A DNA stretch of 64,000 bases from DAHUXN01 sp963811805 (GTDB lineage Bacteria; Acidobacteriota; Terriglobia; Acidiferrales; UBA7541): NCBI GenBank assembly GCA_963811805.1, contig CAWESU010000003.1, forward strand, positions 248,001 through 312,000. The letters are read 5' to 3'. Numbering within the stretch: position 1 is the stretch's first letter; every line of letters begins with the position of its first letter. The position numbers and the translations under genes are program-made. Under the pieces are notes generated by a model. The model did not search any database. It was not told the origin of the DNA and was given only the letters and a program-made list of their open reading frames with translations. Positions 35,476 to 45,100 of this stretch are shown here, piece after piece.

Positions 35476-36156
35476 TCACTCGTTAACCAAAGCAGCACCA
35501 GCGGAGGCGGGGACAGTTTCCTGAAGCTGCCGTTTTTTCTTGGCGTAGGCGCGAGTGGCGCGATTGGGTGGGTAAGTGATCTGCGTGCCGCGGACGCGCG
35601 CGAAGGGCGTGACTTTGTGAAGATTGGCGCGGCTGGGCGTCATGATGTGTTTGGCGGCGTGGCCGCGAATGGTGAGTGCGTCGGCGATAAGGGAGCGATG
35701 GCAGCGCCAGGGAACGGCTTCAGCACACATGACGGCGCAGAGTTTGGTTTTGGCGAGTTTTTCGAGGCGCGCGAGGGCGGCGGCGAATTCGGGAGTCTGC
35801 ATGTAGTCGGCGAAACCGCGAAAGCTGGAGTTATTCCAGCCGGTGTTGGCGGAATCGGGACGCGCGCGGCGGAGGCCACCGAGTTTTGGGAGATGCGTGT
35901 AGGCGATGCGGGCGGCGCGAACGGAGGCAGCGAGGGCGTCGCGGTTGAATTGCGGATTGTGGCGCGAGCGGGGAATGGTGCGGACGTCGACGAGGCGCTT
36001 GACGTTATGAGACTTGAGGAGGGCGAGGAATTCGCCGATGGAGTGATTGGAGTGGCCGACGGTGAGGATGAGGGGCTGCGCGGCGAGGCGCGGGCGACGG
36101 GTTTTTGAAGTTGCAGGCACGTTGGTATCATCTACTGTGAGTGCGCGAGGATGCAA
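35476..36156 (-). CDS. DUF488 family protein
   Basis: About 226 residues from a TTG at 36156, or 214 from a GTG at 36120; neither has a strong ribosome site. The core is typical of DUF488: LTVGHSNHSIGEFLALLKSHNVKRLVDVRTIPRSRHNPQFN near the start and MCAEAVPWRCHRSLIAD in the second half, where the Cys/Arg/His motif is conserved. Function unknown; the family is often near redox or DNA-metabolism genes. It may be co-transcribed with the radical SAM gene 81 bases downstream. Confidence 0.85.
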   Translation of the reverse strand: MHPRALTVDDTNVPATSKTRRPRLAAQPLILTVGHSNHSIGEFLALLKSHNVKRLVDVRTIPRSRHNPQFNRDALAASVRAARIAYTHLPKLGGLRRARPDSANTGWNNSSFRGFADYMQTPEFAAALARLEKLAKTKLCAVMCAEAVPWRCHRSLIADALTIRGHAAKHIMTPSRANLHKVTPFARVRGTQITYPPNRATRAYAKKKRQLQETVPASAGAALVNE

Positions 36157-36648
36157 TCATTCAAGGCGCGCCTGAAGGCCCGGGTATCGTCAAGGAGAAC
36201 GAGCGCGCAAGTACCCGTTGGTAAGCCATCCATGACAAGATCAGATGACTTCTGGAAGTGGTTGAGGGGGGACTGGGGGAAGCCCAATCTTTTGACGCGG
36301 GCGGGTATCCCGCGAATTGCGACAAACTTATCGACGTACCTGCTATTCCCAGTTGTTTGCTACCTCTTAGCGGAAAGATATATGGGCACACAGCGCGACA
36401 AGGAAGCGCTTCGCCAATGCGTGCATAACCCTTTCTTTCTCGCCGCGTATGCTATTTTTTACATTTCTCTGGTAACCGACTGGTTTTTGCGAGACCGCTA
36501 CGGGCCAGACCGTCGTGCGGGACAGCGGTTTCAATTCTTCAGAAACAATTGGAAAGATACATTTGTGAAGATCCACTCTTTCAGTCTGGCGATTTCGATG
36601 ATCTTGTTCCTGATCGGCGGTCTTTATTTCCGTCAACAATTGAAGTGA
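36151..36648 (+). CDS. Hypothetical membrane protein
   Basis: 165 residues from the ATG at 36151 (138 if the ATG at 36232 is used, which avoids overlap with the divergent DUF488 start). About three hydrophobic helices (near residues 57-75, 95-112, 140-160) suggest an inner-membrane protein. The loop GPDRRAGQRFQFFRNNW is strongly basic. No family recognised. Confidence 0.6.
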   Translation: MQSFKARLKARVSSRRTSAQVPVGKPSMTRSDDFWKWLRGDWGKPNLLTRAGIPRIATNLSTYLLFPVVCYLLAERYMGTQRDKEALRQCVHNPFFLAAYAIFYISLVTDWFLRDRYGPDRRAGQRFQFFRNNWKDTFVKIHSFSLAISMILFLIGGLYFRQQLK

Positions 36649-36778
36649 CGGCGCTGTTCCCTGAGCCGCGCTGCCATCATCTATCAGGGTGCCAGGGGGT
36701 TGGCGGGAGATTAGAATTGTGAGGCGCGTGGCGGGTATGGCCGCCTTTTGTCGCGCGAAAGTCTTGGAGAGGTGAGGC

Positions 36779-37399
36779 GTGGATCAGGTGACGGCGCTGT
36801 TTTTCGATATTGGCGGGGTGCTGCTGACAAACGGCTGGGACCGCGATTCGCGGATGGCGGCGGCGAAAGAGTTCCATCTGGACTGGAAGGATTTCGAGGA
36901 CCGGCACGAGTTGGTGCTGCACGCGTTCGAAGTGGGGGATATGAGCCTGGATGAGTATCTGGACCGAGTGATTTTTTATTGCAAGCGCGACTTCACGCGG
37001 CAGGAATTCAAGGATTTCATTTATGGGCAGGCGCAGGCGATGCCGGAGTCGCTGGCACTGATGCGGCGGCTTGTGAAGCCGCGGCGATATTTGATCAGCG
37101 CGCTGAACAACGAATCGCGGGACCTGAACGCGTACCGCATCGATAAATTCCACCTGCGGGAGTATTTCGATGTGTTTCTGAGCTCGTGCTACTTGGGAGT
37201 CCGCAAGCCGGACAAGGCGATCTATGAACAGGCGCTGAATATCACGCAGCGCCGGGGCGAAGAGACGGTGTTCGTGGACGACCGGGCGCTGAACCTGGAG
37301 TGCGCGCGGGAGCTGGGGATGCGCACGATCCAATTCACAAATGCGGCGCAGTTGGAAGCGGAACTGAAGGAATTGGGCGTGGAGATCGCGCCGGCCTGA
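36779..37399 (+). CDS. HAD-superfamily hydrolase
   Basis: 206 residues from a GTG at 36779 with GGTGAGG just upstream. HAD motifs are in order: FFDIGGVLL (the nucleophile Asp), ISALNNES (motif II), GVRKPDKAIY (the Lys) and VFVDDRALN (metal-binding aspartates). The helical cap and length fit the haloacid dehalogenase/epoxide hydrolase N-like phosphatase subgroup. Substrate unknown. It lies 62 bases before zwf in the same direction and may join that operon. Confidence 0.88.
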   Translation: MDQVTALFFDIGGVLLTNGWDRDSRMAAAKEFHLDWKDFEDRHELVLHAFEVGDMSLDEYLDRVIFYCKRDFTRQEFKDFIYGQAQAMPESLALMRRLVKPRRYLISALNNESRDLNAYRIDKFHLREYFDVFLSSCYLGVRKPDKAIYEQALNITQRRGEETVFVDDRALNLECARELGMRTIQFTNAAQLEAELKELGVEIAPA

Positions 37400-37461
37400 T
37401 TTTTTGGTGGCCGCCGCTGCGTCCGCGGAGCTGGCTGAGGCATCGAAGGTAAGGGGAGAAA

Positions 37462-38916
37462 ATGGCAGAGATCGAGCCGCACATTTTTGTGATTTTGGGA
37501 GCCACGGGAGATTTGACGGGACGGAAATTGCTGCCGTCGCTGAACGCGCTGATTGCGAGAAATGCGCTGGGGCCGAAGAGCCTGATTCTGGGCGTGGGCG
37601 TGGAGACGGAGTTCAATGATGCGAGTTTTCGCGACAAATGCCGCAAAGACCTGGCGGCCGCGGGAGTTCCGGCGGAGCAGATCGCGCAGACGGCGTCGGA
37701 CAAAAGAATTTTCTACCAGACGATTGCGAAAGGGACGGACGAGGACTACCGGAGACTGGGGCAGCGAATAGAGCAGATCGAAAAAGACAACGGTATGCCG
37801 GGGAATCGCGTTTTTTATCTGGCGCTGCCGCCGAAAGTGTTTCCGCTGGCGATCGCGGGGCTGGGAAAAGCGGGACTGAACGAGAGCAAGGGCTGGGTGC
37901 GATTGGTGATCGAAAAGCCCTTTGGGCGGGATCTGGCGTCGGCGCAAGCGCTGAACAAAGTGGTGCATGAGAATTTCGAAGAGAAGCAGGTCTACCGCAT
38001 CGACCATTATCTGGGCAAGGAGACGGTGCAGAACCTGTTGGTGTTCCGTTTTGCGAATTCGCTCTTCGAGCCGCAGTGGAATCGCGACCGCATCGAGAGC
38101 GTGGAAATCACGGTGGCGGAGTCGCTGGGCGTGGAGCACCGCGCGGGATATTACGAAGGCGCGGGCGCTTTGCGGGACATGATTCAGAACCATTTGACGC
38201 AACTCGCAACGCTTACGGCAATGGAGGTGCCGGAGGCGTTTCGCGCGGACGCGATCCGGCGCGAAAAAGTGAAGGTGCTGCACTCGGTGCTGCCGATCCG
38301 TTTGGAGGACGTGGTGCTGGGGCAATATGCGGCGGGGGAGATCGACGGCGAGGACGTGGCGGCGTACCGCGACGAGCCGGGCGTGGCGAAAGACTCGCAG
38401 ACGGAGACGTTTGTGGCGCTGCGGCTGGAAATCGAGAATTGGCGATGGCACGGCGTGCCGTTCTTTCTGCGGACCGGGAAGCGGTTGCCGAAACGGGCGA
38501 GCCAAATCGTGGTGAATTTCCGGCGGCCACCGGTGTGGATCTTCAAACCGTTCGATGGAGATACGATTCAGTCGAATTCGCTGGTGATCGCGATTCAGCC
38601 GGATGAAGGATTCGATTTGTACTTCGAAATCAAGGCGCCGGGGCCGGGCGTTAGGATTCAGCAAAGCGATTTGCGTTTCCGGTATTCGGACCTTTTCCCG
38701 CCGCTGCCCGAAGCTTATGAGACGCTGCTGCTCGACGTGCTTCAGGGTGACATGACGCTTTTTGTGAGCGACGATTGGGTGGAGGCTTCGTGGAGGCTGT
38801 ACACACCGCTGCTCGAAAACAAGCCAAAGGTGGTGCCGTACGCGGCGGGGAGTTGGGGACCTGCGGAAGCGGATGCGCTACTGAAGGATTTGGGGCGGAC
38901 ATGGACCAACGCATAA
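37462..38916 (+). CDS. zwf: Glucose-6-phosphate 1-dehydrogenase
   Basis: 484 residues, standard length. Catalyses glucose 6-phosphate + NADP+ to 6-phosphogluconolactone, the entry to the oxidative pentose phosphate pathway. Signatures are ILGATGDLTGRKLLPSL (nucleotide binding), VIEKPFGRDLASA and the active-site RIDHYLGKETVQNLL. AAGGGGAG lies upstream of the ATG. The 3' end overlaps pgl by 16 bases, coupling dehydrogenase and lactonase. Confidence 0.97.
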   Translation: MAEIEPHIFVILGATGDLTGRKLLPSLNALIARNALGPKSLILGVGVETEFNDASFRDKCRKDLAAAGVPAEQIAQTASDKRIFYQTIAKGTDEDYRRLGQRIEQIEKDNGMPGNRVFYLALPPKVFPLAIAGLGKAGLNESKGWVRLVIEKPFGRDLASAQALNKVVHENFEEKQVYRIDHYLGKETVQNLLVFRFANSLFEPQWNRDRIESVEITVAESLGVEHRAGYYEGAGALRDMIQNHLTQLATLTAMEVPEAFRADAIRREKVKVLHSVLPIRLEDVVLGQYAAGEIDGEDVAAYRDEPGVAKDSQTETFVALRLEIENWRWHGVPFFLRTGKRLPKRASQIVVNFRRPPVWIFKPFDGDTIQSNSLVIAIQPDEGFDLYFEIKAPGPGVRIQQSDLRFRYSDLFPPLPEAYETLLLDVLQGDMTLFVSDDWVEASWRLYTPLLENKPKVVPYAAGSWGPAEADALLKDLGRTWTNA

Positions 38917-39653
38917 TTCGCGCCGCGCGTGTTTTCGCGGATTTGGACGAGCTGAGCCATGCGGTGAGCGAAGAGTGCGTACGCGCTGCGAACGAAGCAG
39001 TGAGCGCACGCGGGCGCTGCTTGATTGCGCTTTCCGGAGGGCACACGCCGTCGCGCGCGTATCAGATTTGGTCGACGGAATATCGCGACAAGATGCCGTG
39101 GGCGAAGACGCACTTTTTTTGGGGAGACGAGCGATTCGTTGGCGCGGATGATCCGAAGAGCAATTATCACATGACGCGCGAGGCGCTCTTCAAGAACGTG
39201 CGCGTGCCGCCGGAGAACATTCATCCGATTGTGACGAACTTTTCGACGCCTGACGAAGCGGCACGCGAGTACGAGGCTGTGCTGCGGACGTTTGTGGCGG
39301 AGAGCGGGCCGTCGTTTGACGTGGTGCTGCTGGGGCTGGGCGTCGAGGGGCACACGGCGTCGCTTTTTCCGGGATCGCCGGCGCTGGCGGAGCAGAAAAG
39401 GTGGGTCGTGAGCGTGCGGGCACCAGCGGATCCTCCGGTGCGCATCAGCTTGACGTTTCCGGTGCTGCGGCGGGCGCGCGCGACATATTTTCTGGTGGCA
39501 GGCGCAGACAAGCAAGGAATTGTGGCGGCGTTGCGGCGGGATCCATCGGCGGAAACGGAGGAGCTTCCGGTGGCCATGCTGCGGCCGGAAGGCGAAGAGA
39601 TCTGGTTTCTCGACCGCGCGGCGGACGGAGCGATGTCGCAGAAACGGGCATAG
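38901..39653 (+). CDS. pgl: 6-phosphogluconolactonase
   Basis: 250 residues from the ATG at 38901, inside the zwf 3' end; a longer upstream frame only mirrors zwf. It hydrolyses 6-phosphogluconolactone, the product of Zwf. Family marks are LIALSGGHTPSRAYQ, FFWGDERFVGADDPKSNYHM and DVVLLGLGVEGHTASLFPGS. Conserved order with zwf supports the assignment. Confidence 0.95.
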   Translation: MDQRIIRAARVFADLDELSHAVSEECVRAANEAVSARGRCLIALSGGHTPSRAYQIWSTEYRDKMPWAKTHFFWGDERFVGADDPKSNYHMTREALFKNVRVPPENIHPIVTNFSTPDEAAREYEAVLRTFVAESGPSFDVVLLGLGVEGHTASLFPGSPALAEQKRWVVSVRAPADPPVRISLTFPVLRRARATYFLVAGADKQGIVAALRRDPSAETEELPVAMLRPEGEEIWFLDRAADGAMSQKRA

Positions 39654-39684
39654 CCGAGCGGCGATGCGGCTGCCGAGCCGAAGG

Positions 39685-40104
39685 CTATTCCCAGAAGGCG
39701 TGCCAGAAGCTATTCCAGCGAGATTCGTAAGTTGCGATGATCATGTTGTATTCCGACTGGCCGGTGGAATCATTGCCGACAAGGCAGGCGCCAACGCCGA
39801 AGCGCGCGGTGGTCTTGTAGCCGTCTGGGCGGGCTGCCAGCTTTCGTGCCGGCTCAGGTAGCGTGCCGGGGTCCGTTGTTTTGTAAGTAACGTCGAGAAT
39901 CAAGCCGTCGGCGAAACGCCGGTCGCCGCAGGCCTGCTTGTGAAAGGCGTTCTGTCCGATGCGGGAGATTTTCGGGAGATGCGCGGCGCCGCGAGCCTGC
40001 GCAAAAGCGAGCGCCACCTGGTCCGCCGCGGCATTTTCTTGATTAGCCGCGGAAACCGCGATTGCCGCGAAAACGAGCAGCGCAAAAACTGCGATCTTCT
40101 TCAT
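39685..40104 (-). CDS. Small secreted hypothetical protein
   Basis: 139 residues with a signal peptide (MKKIAVFALLVFAAIAVSA). The mature part has two cysteines (QACGDR, GACLVG) that could form a disulfide and a CAP-domain-like NMIIATYESRWNSFWHAFW end, but no family is certain. Convergent with pgl. No obvious ribosome site. Confidence 0.6.
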   Translation of the reverse strand: MKKIAVFALLVFAAIAVSAANQENAAADQVALAFAQARGAAHLPKISRIGQNAFHKQACGDRRFADGLILDVTYKTTDPGTLPEPARKLAARPDGYKTTARFGVGACLVGNDSTGQSEYNMIIATYESRWNSFWHAFWE

Positions 40105-40279
40105 ATCGATGGGGTGATGTCGTTCGTCGATGGATTTGCATTATGCCACACCAGCGCGGCGGATCTACCTGCGGCGTTGGAGTTGCGCTAAGGCGCGAAT
40201 TTGCATCTAAGATAAAATAAAAGACACGCCGAGCCGGCGCAACATGAATGACGTTAGCCGGACGGGTCAGAATCGAGCG

Positions 40280-40308
40280 TTGGCAGGACGGCGGCGGCGT
40301 GGTATATA
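40280..40308 (+). promoter_or_regulatory. Sigma-70-type promoter of lepB
   Basis: TTGGCA at 40280-40285, 17-base spacer, TATATA at 40303-40308. The predicted start near 40315 leaves only about 9 untranslated bases before the lepB ATG at 40324. Confidence 0.7.
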
Positions 40309-40323
40309 AGGGTGTAGCAAGGA

Positions 40324-40902
40324 ATGACGGACAAGACCACCCCCAATTTTGCTTCTCCGATTGAGCAACACCAGCCTTCTTCGTTTAGCCGTGAACTAAG
40401 AGCATGGGGCCGCGATATTGCGGTCGCGGTGGTGCTCGCGCTGGTCATTATTGTGTTTCTGTATCAGCCGGTGCAGGTGGAAGGAACGAGCATGGCACCC
40501 CTGCTGAGCGACCAGGAGCGGATCTTCATCAACAAGTTCGTTTACCGGTTTGAGCCGATTCGTCGCGGCGACGTGGTGACGTTTTGGTATCCGCTGGACC
40601 GCTCGAAGTCGTTCATCAAACGCGTCATCGGATTGCCGGGAGACACCATCGAGATTCGCGCGGGCGAGCTTTATGTGAACGGCAAGCACGTTCCGGAGCC
40701 GTACGTGCCGGCCAGCTATTTTGACGATTCGAGCTACGGGCCGTATAAGATTCCGCCGGACGAATATTTCGTGATGGGCGACCATCGCGACAGTTCGAAT
40801 GATTCGCGGATTTTCGGGGCGGTGCAGCGAAAGTTTATTTATGGCAAGGCGGTGTTTGCGTACTGGCCGTTCCGGGAATTCGGAGAGATTTCGGCGCCAT
40901 AA
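40324..40902 (+). CDS. lepB: Signal peptidase I
   Basis: 192 residues. Cleaves signal peptides of exported proteins at the outer face of the inner membrane. One N-terminal transmembrane segment (about 31-48) is followed by the catalytic Ser56 in GTSMAPL and Lys99 in FIKRVIGLPGD, then GDHRDSSNDSR, the family's third box. It precedes carA by 58 bases and may start that operon. AAGGA touches the ATG. Confidence 0.96.
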   Translation: MTDKTTPNFASPIEQHQPSSFSRELRAWGRDIAVAVVLALVIIVFLYQPVQVEGTSMAPLLSDQERIFINKFVYRFEPIRRGDVVTFWYPLDRSKSFIKRVIGLPGDTIEIRAGELYVNGKHVPEPYVPASYFDDSSYGPYKIPPDEYFVMGDHRDSSNDSRIFGAVQRKFIYGKAVFAYWPFREFGEISAP

Positions 40903-40960
40903 ATCGACGAAGAAAACGAGCAGCGAAACTGGTATAAGATGAAACGCACCGGAGGACACA

Positions 40961-42124
40961 CTGCAGCAGGCGCACGAGGGAAGCGCGGTACTCGCGCTCG
41001 AAGACGGAAGAGTATTTAAAGGGCGCGCGGCGGGCGCGCGTGGCCGCCGTGGCGGCGAAGTTGTTTTCAACACCAGCCTTACCGGATACCAGGAAGTCTT
41101 CACCGATCCCAGTTATGCCGGCCAGATTGTCTGCCTGACGTACCCCCACATTGGAAATGTCGGCGCGAACCTCGAGGATGAGGAATCGGCGCGGCCGTAC
41201 ATCGAAGGGTTGGTGGTGCGCGATTTTTCGGAGATGGCGTCGAACTGGCGCGCGAGCGAGACGGCGAACGCGTACCTGCAGCGCTATAAAATTCCGGTGA
41301 TCTGGGACATCGACACGCGGGCGCTGGTGCGGCATCTGCGGATGGCCGGCGCGCTGCGCGGAGTGGTGGCGACGGAGGGGACGGCGGCGGAAAAGTTGAT
41401 TGAAGAGGCGCGCGCGTTGCCGTCAATGGCGGGGCGGGAGCTGGCGAGCCGAGTGAGCTGCGCGAAACAGTATCGATGGGAGAGCGGGTCGATTCCGCTG
41501 GCGGCGAGCTACGCGACGCAGGGCGAGAGCGGAACGGCGCCAACGCGGCGGTACAAAGTGGCGGCGTACGATTTTGGAATCAAGCAGAACATTTTGCGAC
41601 TGCTGGTCGACCACGGATGCGACGTGACGGTCGTGCCTGCGGCGACGGCTGCTGAAGACGTGCTGGCAATGAAGCCGGATGGCGTTTTCCTGTCGAATGG
41701 GCCGGGCGATCCGGAGCCGGTGACGTTTGCGGTGCAAAATATTCGCAAACTGATGGGGCGCGTGCCGATTTTTGGGATTTGCCTTGGGCACCAATTGTGC
41801 GGGCTGGCGCTAGGCGGAAAAACGTTCAAGTTGAAATTCGGGCACCACGGTTCCAATCATCCGGTGAAGAATTTGCTGACGGAGAAGGTGGAGATCACCG
41901 CGCAGAATCACGGATTTTGCGTGGACCCGGATTCGCTGCCGTCGAGCGAAGTGGAAATCACGCACGTGAATTTGAACGACCACACGAACGAGGGAATGCG
42001 GCACAGGACGCTGCCGATGTTCAGCGTGCAGTATCACCCGGAGGCGTCGCCGGGGCCGCACGACGCGAGATATTTATTCGAGCAGTTTACAAAGATGATG
42101 GACGGTGCAGCCCAACCCAAATGA
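40961..42124 (+). CDS. carA: Carbamoyl-phosphate synthase small subunit, apparent CTG start
   Basis: 387 residues. Glutaminase subunit supplying ammonia to CarB for arginine and pyrimidine synthesis. Homology begins upstream of every ATG/GTG/TTG: AVLALEDGRVFKG and EVVFNTSLTGYQEVFTDPSYAGQ are in a frame bounded by a stop at 40940-40942. The only start-like codon between is CTG 40961, with GGAGGA (40951-40956) four bases upstream. The class I glutamine amidotransferase triad includes Cys274 in GICLGHQ and His359 in YHPEA. The stop overlaps carB as ATGA. An undetected indel is the alternative to a CTG start. Confidence 0.93.
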   Translation: MQQAHEGSAVLALEDGRVFKGRAAGARGRRGGEVVFNTSLTGYQEVFTDPSYAGQIVCLTYPHIGNVGANLEDEESARPYIEGLVVRDFSEMASNWRASETANAYLQRYKIPVIWDIDTRALVRHLRMAGALRGVVATEGTAAEKLIEEARALPSMAGRELASRVSCAKQYRWESGSIPLAASYATQGESGTAPTRRYKVAAYDFGIKQNILRLLVDHGCDVTVVPAATAAEDVLAMKPDGVFLSNGPGDPEPVTFAVQNIRKLMGRVPIFGICLGHQLCGLALGGKTFKLKFGHHGSNHPVKNLLTEKVEITAQNHGFCVDPDSLPSSEVEITHVNLNDHTNEGMRHRTLPMFSVQYHPEASPGPHDARYLFEQFTKMMDGAAQPK

Positions 42125-45100
42125 GTAAGCGGACAGACATAAAGAAGATCATGATTATCGGCTCGGGGCCGATTGTCATTGGCCAAGCCTGCGAGTTCGA
42201 TTATTCGGGGACGCAGGCGTGCAAGGCGCTGCGCGACGAAGGATACGAAGTGGTGCTGGTGAATTCGAATCCGGCGACCATTATGACCGACCCGGAAATT
42301 GCGGAGCGGACGTACATCGAGCCGCTGACGAAGGAATATCTGGAGCTGATTATCGCGCGTGAGCGGCCCGACGCGCTGCTGCCGACGGTCGGCGGGCAAA
42401 CGGGGTTGAATACCGCGGTGGAGCTGGCGGAGGCTGGGATTCTGGAGAAGTACGGCGTGAAATTGATTGGCGCGTCGATGCGCTCGATTCGCGTGGCGGA
42501 AGATCGCTTGCAGTTCAAGGACGCGTGCCAGCGCGTGGGGCTGGAAGTGCCGGCTTCGGCGGTGGTGAAGGACATCCCAACGGCGGTAAAGCTGGCCGAC
42601 GAGCTGGGATATCCGGTGGTGATACGGCCTTCGTTCACCCTGGGAGGAACGGGCGGATCGATTGCGTACAACCGCGAGGAATTTTCCGAAGCGATTTCGC
42701 GCGCGCTGGACGCGAGTCCGGTGCACGAGGCGCTGATCGAAGAGTCCGTGCTGGGCTGGAAGGAATTCGAGCTGGAAGTGATGCGCGATTGCCGTGACAA
42801 CTTCGTGGTGATTTGCTCGATTGAGAATTTTGACCCGATGGGGATTCATACCGGCGATTCCATCACCGTGGCGCCGGCGCAAACGCTGACGGACAAAGAG
42901 TATCAGCGGATGCGCGACGCAGCGGCGATGGTGATTCGCGAGGTCGGAGTGGAAACGGGCGGATCGAATATTCAATTCGCCATCGACCCGCAGACCGGGC
43001 GCATGGTGGTGATCGAGATGAATCCGCGCGTGTCGCGCAGCTCGGCGCTGGCGAGCAAGGCGACCGGTTTCCCCATCGCGAAAATCGCGGCGAAGCTGGC
43101 TGTGGGCATGACGCTCGATGAAATACCAAACGACATCACCAAGAAAACGCCGTCGTCGTTCGAGCCGACGATTGATTACGTGGTGGCGAAAATTCCGAAG
43201 TGGCAGTTCGAAAAATTTCCCGGCGCGGATACCACGCTGACGACGCAGATGAAGTCGGTGGGCGAAGTGATGGCCATCGGCCGCACTTTTGCGGAAGCTC
43301 TTGGAAAAGGGGTCCGGTCCCTCGAGCCGCATTCTCCGTGGCGCGCGCCGACGGAAATTGTCGACGCGGTCCTGCGCGAAAAGCTGCACACGCCGGGGCC
43401 GGATCGGATTCATTGGCTGTTTACGGCGCTGCGGCGGGGAATGGCCGTCGACGAGATTTACGCGCTGACGAAAATCGACGAGTGGTTTTTGCGTCAGATG
43501 GAAAAGGCCGTCGCGGTGGAAAAAGGAGTGGCGGCGACGAAAATCGGCGACATTTCCGCGGAGATGCTGAAGGTGGCGAAGCGCAGCGGCATGAGCGACG
43601 AGCAACTGGCGCAGACGTGGGGCACTACGACAGGCGCGGTTCGCGAGGCGCGGGCGAAACACGGCGTGCGGCCGGTGTTCAAGCGCGTGGACACGTGCGC
43701 GGCGGAGTTCGAGTCGTTCACGCCGTACATGTACTCGACATATGAGGAAGAGGATGAGGCGGACACGAGCAAGAAGCGCAAAATCGTGATTCTGGGCAGT
43801 GGGCCGAATCGCATCGGGCAGGGGATTGAGTTCGATTATTGCTGCTGCCATGCGGCGTTCGCGCTGAAAGAAGACGGCTACGAAACGGTGATGGTGAATT
43901 GCAATCCGGAGACGGTGTCGACCGATTATGACACGGCGGACCGGTTGTATTTCGAGCCGCTGACGCTGGAAGACGTGCTTTCGGTGATCGAGCGGGAAAA
44001 ACCGGAAGGCGTGATTGTGCAGTTCGGCGGGCAGACGCCGCTGAACCTCGCGCTGGATCTGAAACGCAATGGCGCGCCGATTATCGGTACAGCGCCGGAG
44101 TCGATCGATCTGGCGGAGGATCGCCGGCGATTCGGGAAGCTGCTCGACGAGTTGAAAATTCCGCAGCCGCGGAATGGCACGGCGCTGACGCCGGAAGAAG
44201 CGGTGAACGTCGCCAAGACGATTGGGTTGCCGGTGCTGGTGCGGCCGAGCTACGTGCTGGGCGGGCGCGCGATGGTGATTGCGTACGATTTGAAGACGGT
44301 GGAGGAGTACGCGGCGCAGGCGGCGAGGCTCGGAAGCGGTTCGAGCGCAGAGCGGCCGATCCTAGTGGATCAATTCTTGGAAGAGGCTGTCGAGGTCGAC
44401 GTGGACGCGCTGGCAGACGGAACGGATGTGGTGATCGCGGGAATCATGGAGCACATCGAAGAGGCTGGGATTCACTCGGGCGATTCGTCGTGCGTGCTGC
44501 CCTCGGTGACGCTGAAGCCCGATGTGCTGGCGCGCATCCGCGAGTACACTGCGAAATTGGCGAAGGCGTTGCGCGTTGTTGGGCTGATGAATGTGCAGTA
44601 TGCAATTCAGCGCGACACGGTTTACGTGCTCGAAGTGAATCCGCGCGCATCACGAACGGTGCCGTACGTGTCGAAGGCCACCGGCGTGCCGCTGGCGAAA
44701 GTGGCGGCGCGCCTGATGACCGGGCGAAAGCTGCGCGAAATGAATTTGGCGGTTGCTGATTTCAACGGAGTCGCGGAGCTGCGCAGCAAGGAATATTACT
44801 CCGTGAAATCTCCGGTATTTCCGTTCAGCAAATTCCGTGGCGTGGACACGATTCTGGGTCCGGAGATGCGCTCGACCGGCGAGGTGATGGGAATTTCACC
44901 GAATTTCGGGCTGGCGTTCGCGAAGGCGCAATTGGCCGCAGGGCAGCGGCTGCCGCGGAAGGGCACGGTATTCATCAGCGTGAACGATCATGACAAGCGC
45001 CATCTCGTGTCGTTGGCGACGGATTTGGCGGTTGCAGGCTTGACGCTGATTGCCACCCGCGGAACGGCGGCCACGCTGCGTGCGGCGGGGATGGAAGTTC

